From assembly GCA_030068145.1 (NCBI GenBank), contig JAPJBO010000033.1, positions 62,001 to 126,000 of the forward strand: 64,000 nucleotides of DNA, written 5' to 3'. Of the stretch, positions 20,840 to 32,900 are shown piece by piece. The stretch comes from Diplonema papillatum (taxonomy: Eukaryota > Euglenozoa > Diplonemea > Diplonemida > Diplonemidae). The notes beneath the pieces were generated by a model. The model worked only from the letters and a program-made list of their open reading frames with translations. It was not told the origin of the DNA and did no database searches. A program made the position numbers and the translations under genes. Position 1 is the first letter of the stretch. The number at the start of each line of letters is the position of its first letter.

Positions 20840-23420
20840 CTATTCTTTTTTTCTTTTTTTTTTGCGTTCATTTACCCCTCACAACTGTTTACCATTTGTG
20901 CGCCATTTCTTCTTGCATTTCACCGTTCCTCGTTCCTTCTGGATTCTAGTAAACCGTCCGAAAGCTTCGCTGCGTGCTGCCAACAAATCCAGTGCAGACA
21001 GGTTCTTCGCCGATAGGCCAGAAGAACAAGCCCAGCATGAGAAACACTGGCATGGCACCGCACATGAGTTGCCTGATGAAATGCCGTGCAAACACAAGAG
21101 ACACCGGAATGTCATCATACCAGAGTATCCGCCGGACGTACCTGAGCCGGTCCCTATCTCTTGCAGCTGCATCGAAGTGCCTGCCGCTGTTTATCACAGT
21201 GAATCCTATCAGGTCCATCCCTAGTCCCTAGAGCTGCATCGAATTGCCCGGTGCTGTATTCTTCGGTCTCTCACGGTCTATCAAGAGGGGATGGACCGGC
21301 TCAGTGTAACCAGCACCGCTACACGTTTCAGATGTGTTCTGTGTGCCTTGGTGCGATCCCACATGTTTTGTAAGCAAGCCTATTGCCGATGAGAGATCAA
21401 AGTTGCTACCAGACATCAAGCGTGTGACAGGTTTAGCGTCGTCTGTTTCCAAGTCGACGATGCTGTTTTAACGACCACGCAACATCAACCACCAGGGATT
21501 GCATGTAACCAGCACCGCTACACGTTTCAGATGTGTTCTGCGTGCCTTGGTGCGATCCCACACGTTTTGTAAGCACCTTCCAAAAGTGCATCCTCTGGGG
21601 CCGCACCCTAAGCCGGTCCATCCCCTCCTGATAGACAGACTGTGGTGGACCTCGATTCGCTACAATGAACAGCGGCAGGCAATTCGATGCAGTTCCAGGA
21701 GATGGGGATGGACCGGCTGTACCGCAACCAAAAAGCTCCAAGCAAAGAAGGAACGCCCCCCGTCACACAGCACCGACTGAGCGAATATCGGCGGAAACAC
21801 GAATAACTTTAGCCGCATACGGACGAACTACTACGCCATATGGCGTCGGCACGCGCAAACAAAAACGAAGCGCCTGTCTTTTTTAGTTTTGTTTTGCTTT
21901 CTTCCGCCCGACGACACGTCAGACTGGCCCACCCGGAGGCAATTGGATTCCTGCAGGCAGGTCCTCTCCACCCGGCGGCATGTTGTTTTTGGGTTGCCTT
22001 GTGCTAGCGTTTAGAGGTTCGGTGTTTTAGGGTCTCCGGTTGACCATTGAGGCTGTGAGTTGAACTCGAGTCAATTCGCGGGTATCTGCAAGACACGGGT
22101 GCCCGTCCTGGGTCACTTCCATGTGTATTCATTCAGCGTCGACGTGCGCATTTGAAAAAAATCTTCCACGAAATCTTTCAAATGCGCCTGGGTACCCATT
22201 TTCGACCTACGAAATTTTGTCCCTTTTGAGTATGACCCAAGGTTTGCCTTGAAAAGTCCATTTTCCCAAAATTAACACCCACCGCCTCCGTCCGTATGCG
22301 GTTGACTCCAAAATACGCGTGGGGGGCCCGAGACTAGATTCAAAGCGAATTTCTTCTTGGTGTTCAAGATAGGTAGCCGGAAGGCTCTCAAACTCGTTTA
22401 ATGCGTCAGTGAAGTGCGCGTGCAGCCCAGGACATTTAGGAGCATCACAGACCTGCTATTGGCTCGCTCTTCCGCGCGCTATAAGTCGCGCGCAGTCCCC
22501 TTAAGAAGTAGTGCGCGTCTCGGGTAAGCAGCAAGCCGCCGATGCCAAAAGACACCCCCTACAACGACACGCCCACCTATTTAAGGGTCGAGATTTCGTT
22601 CGTTAACGGAATCAACCTGCCAACTCCACCAACCATGCCGGGTGATCGTTTTCCCACTTGTATTTACCCTGTGTTATTCAGGTAAGGAATTCTGATCAAC
22701 CACCAAAACATGCTGCCTCCGCCTTTTTTGCCTGCCTAATACATCGAAGGGCAAACCGCAAGATTGTTAGTACTAAAACGCTAAAAATAAATAACGCTAA
22801 AACCCCCTGCTCAACTTGTAGAACAGTGCTCGCCTGCCTTGATGGCACTTGCACCTTAAATAACTCAATGCTCAACTTGTAGAACGTGGGGGGCCCAAGA
22901 CTACACTCCACGAAGGAATGTACTTGGTGTCGGTCACAAACAGTCCCGGACATGGCTAGCCATAACCCAGAACGAAAGCGTGCACCATGTACAACTCGTA
23001 ACCAGATAGCCCTTTCTTGCTCTAAGAGAACCCCTTCATGAACGGTCACACGAAGACTCTAAACCCCCGGAATTTCAAGCGAACTTCAACTCTAAAAACC
23101 CCACCCAGAAGAAAAGCCAGGCACCGGGATCTTCCTGACGAGCACGCAACCCGGTGAACATAATCAAGAGTCGAAGATTAGCGTCGAACTTTCCTGGCTT
23201 TTCACTCCGTAGCAGAACGACCACACCCTACCCAATCCCAAACACCCTCTAAAAACGCATTAGGGGACTTCGCAAGGTTTCGCAATGGAGTGACACATCC
23301 CCCGAAACGAGCTGCACCCTCTCACTTTTCTCAACCCCCCTCCGTACCCAAGCCTCCACGGTCAACCGGAGTCTTTAAAATACCGACCTTCTAATCCACC
23401 AATAACGCTAAAAAGCGGAT
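20840..23420. other. Spacer upstream of the UBX gene, repeats only
   Basis: A 70-bp block (AACCAGCACCGCTACACGTT...) is present at 21309 and 21507. A GCATCGAA(G/T)TGCC block recurs at 21170 and 21235, inverted at 21675, and again at 42977. The repeat containing GGTCAACCGGAGACC appears inverted at 22040 and forward at about 23362. GTGGGGGGCCC and CTAGCC blocks at 22320 and 22885 match sequence in intron 2 and intron 4. No supported exon or RNA gene. Confidence 0.5.
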
Positions 23421-23548
23421 TGACAGCAGACCCACCACCGCCCAAAGGAAGGATACCAAGAAACGTCGAAAGACACCAGACTGGACATCAACCCCCGGTT
23501 GATTTGTCGGCAACACAAAAAAACGAGGGGGGGGGGGGGGGTAGCGCG

Positions 23549-23903
23549 ATGTTGCTGGTTCTCTCCTTTTTCGGCGAGCACACGCCCGTGCAGGTCGATC
23601 CGGAGATGACGTTTCAGGACTTCAGGGTGCTCGTCGAGGTGCAGACGGGGGTGCCCGTGGCGATGCAGAAGCTGGAGGGAGTGCCGGAGGGAGTGCAGCC
23701 CATGACGAAGCTCGGCAGCGCGGTGGCCGACGGCGACACGATCGGCATCGAGAGCAACGACGAAGTCGCACGGCAGCAACGAGACGCCGAGAGGTCCCGG
23801 CAAGAGCAGCTGAGCCTCGCCCGCGCCCAGGAAATGGTCGCGGAGGATCAGCGGATGCAAGAAGAGCACCAGGCGCAGATGATGTCCCACGAGACGGGTG
23901 GAG
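23549..23903 (+). CDS. UBX gene exon 1: ubiquitin-like domain
   Basis: Residues 1-71 resemble the Ddi1-type ubiquitin-like fold (LVLSFFGEHTPVQVDPEMTF ... GVPVAMQKLEGV ... VADGDTIGIES). About 47 charged residues of predicted helix follow, rich in Q, R and E. The donor GAG|GTGTGT at 23903 leaves one base (phase 1), which joins the GC at 33483 to give Gly. Confidence 0.7.
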
Positions 23904-26900
23904 GTGTGTGCCTTTTCTTTGCCAAAAGGAAGTAAGCTTGCACCCCGAAGTAATGCAAGCTTTGCACCCTGAAATAATGCAAGCTTTGCACCCCGAAGTA
24001 ATGCAAGCTTTGCACCCTGAAGAAATGCAAGCTTTGCACCCTGAAGTAATGCAAGCTTTGCACCCTGAAGAAATGCAAGCTTTGCACCCTGAAGTAATGC
24101 AAGCTTTGCACCCTGAAGAAATGCAAGCTTTGCACCCTGAAGAAATGCAAGCTTTGCACCCTGAATTAATGCAAGCTTTGCACCCTGAAGTAATGCAAGC
24201 TTTGCACCCTGAATTAATGCAAGCTTTGCACCCTGAAGTAATGCAAGCTTTGCACCCTGAATTAATGCAAGCTTTGCACCCTGAAGTAATGCAAGCTTTG
24301 CACCCTGAAGTAATGCAAGCTTTGCACCCTGAATTAATGCAAGCTTTGCACCCTGAATTAATGCAAGCTTTGCACCCTGAAGTAATGCAAGCTTTGCACC
24401 CTGAATTAATGCAAGCTTTGCACCCTGAATTAATGCAAGCTTTGCACCCTGAAGTAATGCAAGCTTTGCACCCTGAATTAATGCAAGCTTTGCACCCTGA
24501 ATTAATGCAAGCTTTGCACCCTGAATTAATGCAAGCTTTGCACCCTGAATTAATGCAAGCTTTGCACCCTGAATTAATGCAAGCTTTGCACCCTGAATTA
24601 ATGCAAGCTTTGCACCCTGAAGTAATGCAAGCTTTGCACCCTGAATTAATGCAAGCTTTGCACCCTGAAGTAATGCAAGCTTTGCACCCTGAATTAATGC
24701 AAGCTTTGCACCCTGAATTAATGCAAGCTTTGCACCCTGAAGTAATGCAAGCTTTGCACCCTGAATTAATGCAAGCTTTGCACCCTGAATTAATGCAAGC
24801 TTTGCACCCTGAAGTAATGCAAGCTTTGCACCCTGAATTAATGCAAGCTTTGCACCCTGAAGTAATGCAAGCTTTGCACCCTGAATTAATGCAAGCTTTG
24901 CACCCTGAAGTAATGCAAGCTTTGCACCCTGAAGTAATGCAAGCTTTGCACCCTGAATTAATGCAAGCTTTGCACCCTGAAGTAATGCAAGCTTTGCACC
25001 CTGAATTAATGCAAGCTTTGCACCCTGAAGTAATGCAAGCTTTGCACCCTGAAGTAATGCAAGCTTTGCACCCTGAAGTAATGCAAGCTTTGCACCCTGA
25101 ATTAATGCAAGCTTTGCACCCTGAAGTAATGCAAGCTTTGCACCCTGAATTAATGCAAGCTTTGCACCCTGAAGTAATGCAAGCTTTGCACCCTGAATTA
25201 ATGCAAGCTTTGCACCCTGAAGTAATGCAAGCTTTGCACCCTGAAGTAATGCAAGCTTTGCACCCTGAATTAATGCAAGCTTTGCACCCTGAAGTAATGC
25301 AAGCTTTGCACCCTGAATTAATGCAAGCTTTGCACCCTGAATTAATGCAAGCTTTGCACCCTGAAGTAATGCAAGCTTTGCACCCTGAATTAATGCAAGC
25401 TTTGCACCCTGAAGTAATGCAAGCTTTGCACCCTGAATTAATGCAAGCTTTGCACCCTGAAGAAATGCAAGCTTTGCACCCTGAAGTAATGCAAGCTTTG
25501 TACCCTGACGTAATGCAAGCTTTGCACCCTGACGTAATGCAAGCTTTGCACCCTGAAGTAATGCAAGCTTTGTACCCTGACGTAATGCAAGCTTTGCACC
25601 CTGAAGAAATGCAAGCTTTGCACCCTGAAGAAATGCAAGCTTTGCACCCTGAAGAAATGCAAGCTTTGCACCCTGAAGAAATGCAAGCTTTGCACCCTGA
25701 AGTAATGCAAGCTTTGCACCCTGAATTAATGCAAGCTTTGCACCCTGAAGAAATGCAAGCTTTGCACCCTGACGTAATGCAAGCTTTGCACCCTGAAGAA
25801 ATGCAAGCTTTGCACCCTGAAGTAATGCAAGCTTTGCACCCTGAAGAAATGCAAGCTTTGCACCCTGAAATAATGCAAGCTTTGCACCCTGAAGTAATGC
25901 AAGCTTTGCACCCTGAAGAAATGCAAGCTTTGCACCCTGAAGAAATGCAAGCTTTGCACCCTGAAGTAATGCAAGCTTTGCACCCTGAAGAAATGCAAGC
26001 TTTGCACCCTGAAGTAATGCAAGCTTTGCACCCTGAAGAAATGCAAGCTTTGCACCCTGAAGTAATGCAAGCTTTGCACCCTGAAGAAATGCAAGCTTTG
26101 CACCCTGAAGTAATGCAAGCTTTGCACCCTGAAGAAATGCAAGCTTTGCACCCTGAAGTAATGCAAGCTTTGCACCCTGAAGTAATGCAAGCTTTGCACC
26201 CTGAAGAAATGCAAGCTTTGCACCCTGAAGTAATGCAAGCTTTGCACCCTGAAGAAATGCAAGCTTTGCACCCTGAAGTAATGCAAGCTTTGCACCCTGA
26301 AGAAATGCAAGCTTTGCACCCTGAAGTAATGCAAGCTTTGCACCCTGAATTAATGCAAGCTTTGCACCCTGAAGAAATGCAAGCTTTGCACCCTGAAGTA
26401 ATGCAAGCTTTGCACCCTGAAGAAATGCAAGCTTTGCACCCTGAAGTAATGCAAGCTTTGCACCCTGAAGAAATGCAAGCTTTGCACCCTGAAATAATGC
26501 AAGCTTTGCACCCTGAAGTAATGCAAGCTTTGCACCCTGAAGAAATGCAAGCTTTGCACCCTGAAGAAATGCAAGCTTTGCACCCTGAAGTAATGCAAGC
26601 TTTGCACCCTGAAGAAATGCAAGCTTTGCACCCTGAAGAAATGCAAGCTTTGCACCCTGAAGTAATGCAAGCTTTGCACCCTGAAGTAATGCAAGCTTTG
26701 CACCCTGAAGAAATGCAAGCTTTGCACCCTGAAGTAATGCAAGCTTTGCACCCTGAAGAAATGCAAGCTTTGCACCCTGAAGAAATGCAAGCTTTGCACC
26801 CTGAAGAAATGCAAGCTTTGCACCCTGAAGTAATGCAAGCTTTGCACCCTGAAGAAATGCAAGCTTTGCACCCTGAAGTAATGCAAGCTTTGCACCCTGA

Positions 26901-29900
26901 AGTAATGCAAGCTTTGCACCCTGAAGAAATGCAAGCTTTGCACCCTGAAGTAATGCAAGCTTTGCACCCTGAAGAAATGCAAGCTTTGCACCCTGAAGTA
27001 ATGCAAGCTTTGCACCCTGAAGTAATGCAAGCTTTGCACCCTGAAGTAATGCAAGCTTTGCACCCTGAAGTAATGCAAGCTTTGCACCCTGAAGTAATGC
27101 AAGCTTTGCACCCTGAAGTAATGCAAGCTTTGCACCCTGAAGAAATGCAAGCTTTGCACCCTGAAGTAATGCAAGCTTTGCACCCTGAAGTAATGCAAGC
27201 TTTGCACCCTGAAGAAATGCAAGCTTTGCACCCTGAAGTAATGCAAGCTTTGCACCCTGAAGTAATGCAAGCTTTGCACCCTGAAGAAATGCAAGCTTTG
27301 CACCCTGAAGTAATGCAAGCTTTGCACCCTGAAGAAATGCAAGCTTTGCACCCTGAAGTAATGCAAGCTTTGCACCCTGAAGTAATGCAAGCTTTGCACC
27401 CTGAAGTAATGCAAGCTTTGCACCCTGAAGAAATGCAAGCTTTGCACCCTGAAGTAATGCAAGCTTTGTACCCTGACGTAATGCAAGCTTTGCACCCTGA
27501 AGTAATGCAAGCTTTGCACCCTGAAGTAATGCAAGCTTTGCACCCTGAAGTAATGCAAGCTTTGCACCCTGAAGAAATGCAAGCTTTGCACCCTGAAGAA
27601 ATGCAAGCTTTGCACCCTGAAGTAATGCAAGCTTTGCACCCTGAAGAAATGCAAGCTTTGCACCCTGAAGTAATGCAAGCTTTGCACCCTGAAGTAATGC
27701 AAGCTTTGCACCCTGAAGAAATGCAAGCTTTGCACCCTGAAGTAATGCAAGCTTTGCACCCTGAAGAAATGCAAGCTTTGCACCCTGAAGTAATGCAAGC
27801 TTTGCACCCTGAAGAAATGCAAGCTTTGCACCCTGAAATAATGCAAGCTTTGCACCCTGAAGTAATGCAAGCTTTGCACCCTGAAGAAATGCAAGCTTTG
27901 CACCCTGAAGAAATGCAAGCTTTGCACCCTGAAGTAATGCAAGCTTTGCACCCTGAAGAAATGCAAGCTTTGCACCCTGAAGTAATGCAAGCTTTGCACC
28001 CTGAAGAAATGCAAGCTTTGCACCCTGAAGTAATGCAAGCTTTGCACCCTGAAGAAATGCAAGCTTTGCACCCTGAAGAAATGCAAGCTTTGCACCCTGA
28101 AGAAATGCAAGCTTTGCACCCTGAAGTAATGCAAGCTTTGCACCCTGAAGTAATGCAAGCTTTGCACCCTGAAGAAATGCAAGCTTTGCACCCTGAAGTA
28201 ATGCAAGCTTTGCACCCTGAAGAAATGCAAGCTTTGCACCCTGAAGTAATGCAAGCTTTGCACCCTGAAGAAATGCAAGCTTTGCACCCTGAAGTAATGC
28301 AAGCTTTGCACCCTGAATTAATGCAAGCTTTGCACCCTGAAGAAATGCAAGCTTTGCACCCTGACGGAATGCAAGCTTTGCACCCTGAAGAAATGCAAGC
28401 TTTGCACCCTGAAGTAATGCAAGCTTTGCACCCTGAAGAAATGCAAGCTTTGCACCCTGAAATAATGCAAGCTTTGCACCCTGAAGTAATGCAAGCTTTG
28501 CACCCTGAAGAAATGCAAGCTTTGCACCCTGAAGAAATGCAAGCTTTGCACCCTGAAGTAATGCAAGCTTTGCACCCTGAAGAAATGCAAGCTTTGCACC
28601 CTGAAGTAATGCAAGCTTTGCACCCTGAAGTAATGCAAGCTTTGCACCCTGAATTAATGCAAGCTTTGCACCCTGAAGAAATGCAAGCTTTGCACCCTGA
28701 AGTAATGCAAGCTTTGTACCCTGACGTAATGCAAGCTTTGCACCCTGACGTAATGCAAGCTTTGCACCCTGAAGTAATGCAAGCTTTGCACCCTGAAGAA
28801 ATGCAAGCTTTGCACCCTGAAGTAATGCAAGCTTTGCACCCTGAATTAATGCAAGCTTTGCACCCTGAAGAAATGCAAGCTTTGCACCCTGACGGAATGC
28901 AAGCTTTGCACCCTGAAGAAATGCAAGCTTTGCACCCTGAAGTAATGCAAGCTTTGCACCCTGAAGAAATGCAAGCTTTGCACCCTGAAATAATGCAAGC
29001 TTTGCACCCTGAAGTAATGCAAGCTTTGCACCCTGAAGAAATGCAAGCTTTGCACCCTGAAGAAATGCAAGCTTTGCACCCTGAAGTAATGCAAGCTTTG
29101 CACCCTGAAGAAATGCAAGCTTTGCACCCTGAAGAAATGCAAGCTTTGCACCCTGAAGTAATGCAAGCTTTGCACCCTGAATTAATGCAAGCTTTGCACC
29201 CTGAAGAAATGCAAGCTTTGCACCCTGAAGTAATGCAAGCTTTGCACCCTGAAGTAATGCAAGCTTTGCACCCTGAAGTAATGCAAGCTTTGCACCCTGA
29301 AGTAATGCAAGCTTTGCACCCTGAAGTAATGCAAGCTTTGCACCCTGAAGTAATGCAAGCTTTGCACCCTGAAGTAATGCAAGCTTTGCACCCTGAAGTA
29401 ATGCAAGCTTTGCACCCTGAAGTAATGCAAGCTTTGCACCCTGAAGTAATGCAAGCTTTGCACCCTGAAGTAATGCAAGCTTTGCACCCTGAAGTAATGC
29501 AAGCTTTGCACCCTGAAGTAATGCAAGCTTTGCACCCTGAAGTAATGCAAGCTTTGCACCCTGAAGTAATGCAAGCTTTGCACCCTGAAGTAATGCAAGC
29601 TTTGCACCCTGAAGTAATGCAAGCTTTGCACCCTGAAGTAATGCAAGCTTTGCACCCTGAAGTAATGCAAGCTTTGCACCCTGAAGTAATGCAAGCTTTG
29701 CACCCTGAAGTAATGCAAGCTTTGCACCCTGAAGTAATGCAAGCTTTGCACCCTGAAGTAATGCAAGCTTTGCACCCTGAAGTAATGCAAGCTTTGCACC
29801 CTGAAGTAATGCAAGCTTTGCACCCTGAAGTAATGCAAGCTTTGCACCCTGAAGTAATGCAAGCTTTGCACCCTGAAGTAATGCAAGCTTTGCACCCTGA

Positions 29901-32900
29901 AGTAATGCAAGCTTTGCACCCTGAAGTAATGCAAGCTTTGCACCCTGAAGTAATGCAAGCTTTGCACCCTGAAGAAATGCAAGCTTTGCACCCTGAAGTA
30001 ATGCAAGCTTTGCACCCTGAAGTAATGCAAGCTTTGCACCCTGAAGTAATGCAAGCTTTGCACCCTGAAGTAATGCAAGCTTTGCACCCTGAAGTAATGC
30101 AAGCTTTGCACCCTGAAGTAATGCAAGCTTTGCACCCTGAAGTAATGCAAGCTTTGCACCCTGAAGTAATGCAAGCTTTGCACCCTGAAGTAATGCAAGC
30201 TTTGCACCCTGAAGTAATGCAAGCTTTGCACCCTGAAGTAATGCAAGCTTTGCACCCTGAAGTAATGCAAGCTTTGCACCCTGAAGTAATGCAAGCTTTG
30301 CACCCTGAAGTAATGCAAGCTTTGCACCCTGAAGTAATGCAAGCTTTGCACCCTGAAGTAATGCAAGCTTTGCACCCTGAAGTAATGCAAGCTTTGCACC
30401 CTGAAGTAATGCAAGCTTTGCACCCTGAAGAAATGCAAGCTTTGCACCCTGAAGAAATGCAAGCTTTGCACCCTGAAGTAATGCAAGCTTTGCACCCTGA
30501 AGTAATGCAAGCTTTGCACCCTGAAGTAATGCAAGCTTTGCACCCTGAAGTAATGCAAGCTTTGCACCCTGAAGTAATGCAAGCTTTGCACCCTGAAGAA
30601 ATGCAAGCTTTGCACCCTGAAGTAATGCAAGCTTTGCACCCTGAAGAAATGCAAGCTTTGCACCCTGAAGTAATGCAAGCTTTGCACCCTGAAGAAATGC
30701 AAGCTTTGCACCCTGAAGTAATGCAAGCTTTGCACCCTGAAGTAATGCAAGCTTTGCACCCTGAAGTAATGCAAGCTTTGCACCCTGAAGTAATGCAAGC
30801 TTTGCACCCTGAAGTAATGCAAGCTTTGCACCCTGAAGTAATGCAAGCTTTGCACCCTGAAGTAATGCAAGCTTTGCACCCTGAAGTAATGCAAGCTTTG
30901 CACCCTGAAGAAATGCAAGCTTTGCACCCTGAAGTAATGCAAGCTTTGCACCCTGAAGTAATGCAAGCTTTGCACCCTGAAGTAATGCAAGCTTTGCACC
31001 CTGAAGTAATGCAAGCTTTGCACCCTGAAGTAATGCAAGCTTTGCACCCTGAAGTAATGCAAGCTTTGCACCCTGAAGTAATGCAAGCTTTGCACCCTGA
31101 AGTAATGCAAGCTTTGCACCCTGAAGAAATGCAAGCTTTGCACCCTGAAGTAATGCAAGCTTTGCACCCTGAAGTAATGCAAGCTTTGCACCCTGAAGTA
31201 ATGCAAGCTTTGCACCCTGAAGAAATGCAAGCTTTGCACCCTGAAGTAATGCAAGCTTTGCACCCTGAAGTAATGCAAGCTTTGCACCCTGAAGTAATGC
31301 AAGCTTTGCACCCTGAAGAAATGCAAGCTTTGCACCCTGAAGTAATGCAAGCTTTGCACCCTGAAGTAATGCAAGCTTTGCACCCTGAAGTAATGCAAGC
31401 TTTGCACCCTGAAGTAATGCAAGCTTTGCACCCTGAAGAAATGCAAGCTTTGCACCCTGAAGTAATGCAAGCTTTGCACCCTGAAGTAATGCAAGCTTTG
31501 CACCCTGAAGTAATGCAAGCTTTGCACCCTGAAGTAATGCAAGCTTTGCACCCTGAAGTAATGCAAGCTTTGCACCCTGAAGTAATGCAAGCTTTGCACC
31601 CTGAAGTAATGCAAGCTTTGCACCCTGAAGTAATGCAAGCTTTGCACCCTGAAGTAATGCAAGCTTTGCACCCTGAAGTAATGCAAGCTTTGCACCCTGA
31701 AGTAATGCAAGCTTTGCACCCTGAAGAAATGCAAGCTTTGCACCCTGAAGTAATGCAAGCTTTGCACCCTGAAGTAATGCAAGCTTTGCACCCTGAAGTA
31801 ATGCAAGCTTTGCACCCTGAAGAAATGCAAGCTTTGCACCCTGAAGTAATGCAAGCTTTGCACCCTGAAGAAATGCAAGCTTTGCACCCTGAAGAAATGC
31901 AAGCTTTGCACCCTGAAGTAATGCAAGCTTTGCACCCTGAAGTAATGCAAGCTTTGCACCCTGAAGTAATGCAAGCTTTGCACCCTGAAGTAATGCAAGC
32001 TTTGCACCCTGAAGTAATGCAAGCTTTGCACCCTGAAGTAATGCAAGCTTTGCACCCTGAAGTAATGCAAGCTTTGCACCCTGAAGTAATGCAAGCTTTG
32101 CACCCTGAAGTAATGCAAGCTTTGCACCCTGAAGTAATGCAAGCTTTGCACCCTGAAGTAATGCAAGCTTTGCACCCTGAAGTAATGCAAGCTTTGCACC
32201 CTGAAGTAATGCAAGCTTTGCACCCTGAAGAAATGCAAGCTTTGCACCCTGAAGTAATGCAAGCTTTGCACCCTGAAGTAATGCAAGCTTTGCACCCTGA
32301 AGTAATGCAAGCTTTGCACCCTGAAGAAATGCAAGCTTTGCACCCTGAAGTAATGCAAGCTTTGCACCCTGAAGTAATGCAAGCTTTGCACCCTGAAGAA
32401 ATGCAAGCTTTGCACCCTGAAGTAATGCAAGCTTTGCACCCTGAAGTAATGCAAGCTTTGCACCCTGAAGTAATGCAAGCTTTGCACCCTGAAGTAATGC
32501 AAGCTTTGCACCCTGAAGTAATGCAAGCTTTGCACCCTGAAGAAATGCAAGCTTTGCACCCTGAAGAAATGCAAGCTTTGCACCCTGAAGTAATGCAAGC
32601 TTTGCACCCTGAAGTAATGCAAGCTTTGCACCCTGAAGTAATGCAAGCTTTGCACCCTGAAGTAATGCAAGCTTTGCACCCTGAAGTAATGCAAGCTTTG
32701 CACCCTGAAGTAATGCAAGCTTTGCACCCTGAAGTAATGCAAGCTTTGCACCCTGAAGTAATGCAAGCTTTGCACCCTGAAGTAATGCAAGCTTTGCACC
32801 CTGAAGTAATGCAAGCTTTGCACCCTGAAGAAATGCAAGCTTTGCACCCTGAAGTAATGCAAGCTTTGCACCCTGAAGTAATGCAAGCTTTGCACCCTGA

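Noticed and set aside
20862..21224. 120-codon frame in the 21-kb spacer
   Set aside because: It lies among short inverted and direct repeats, with no domain and no splice support.
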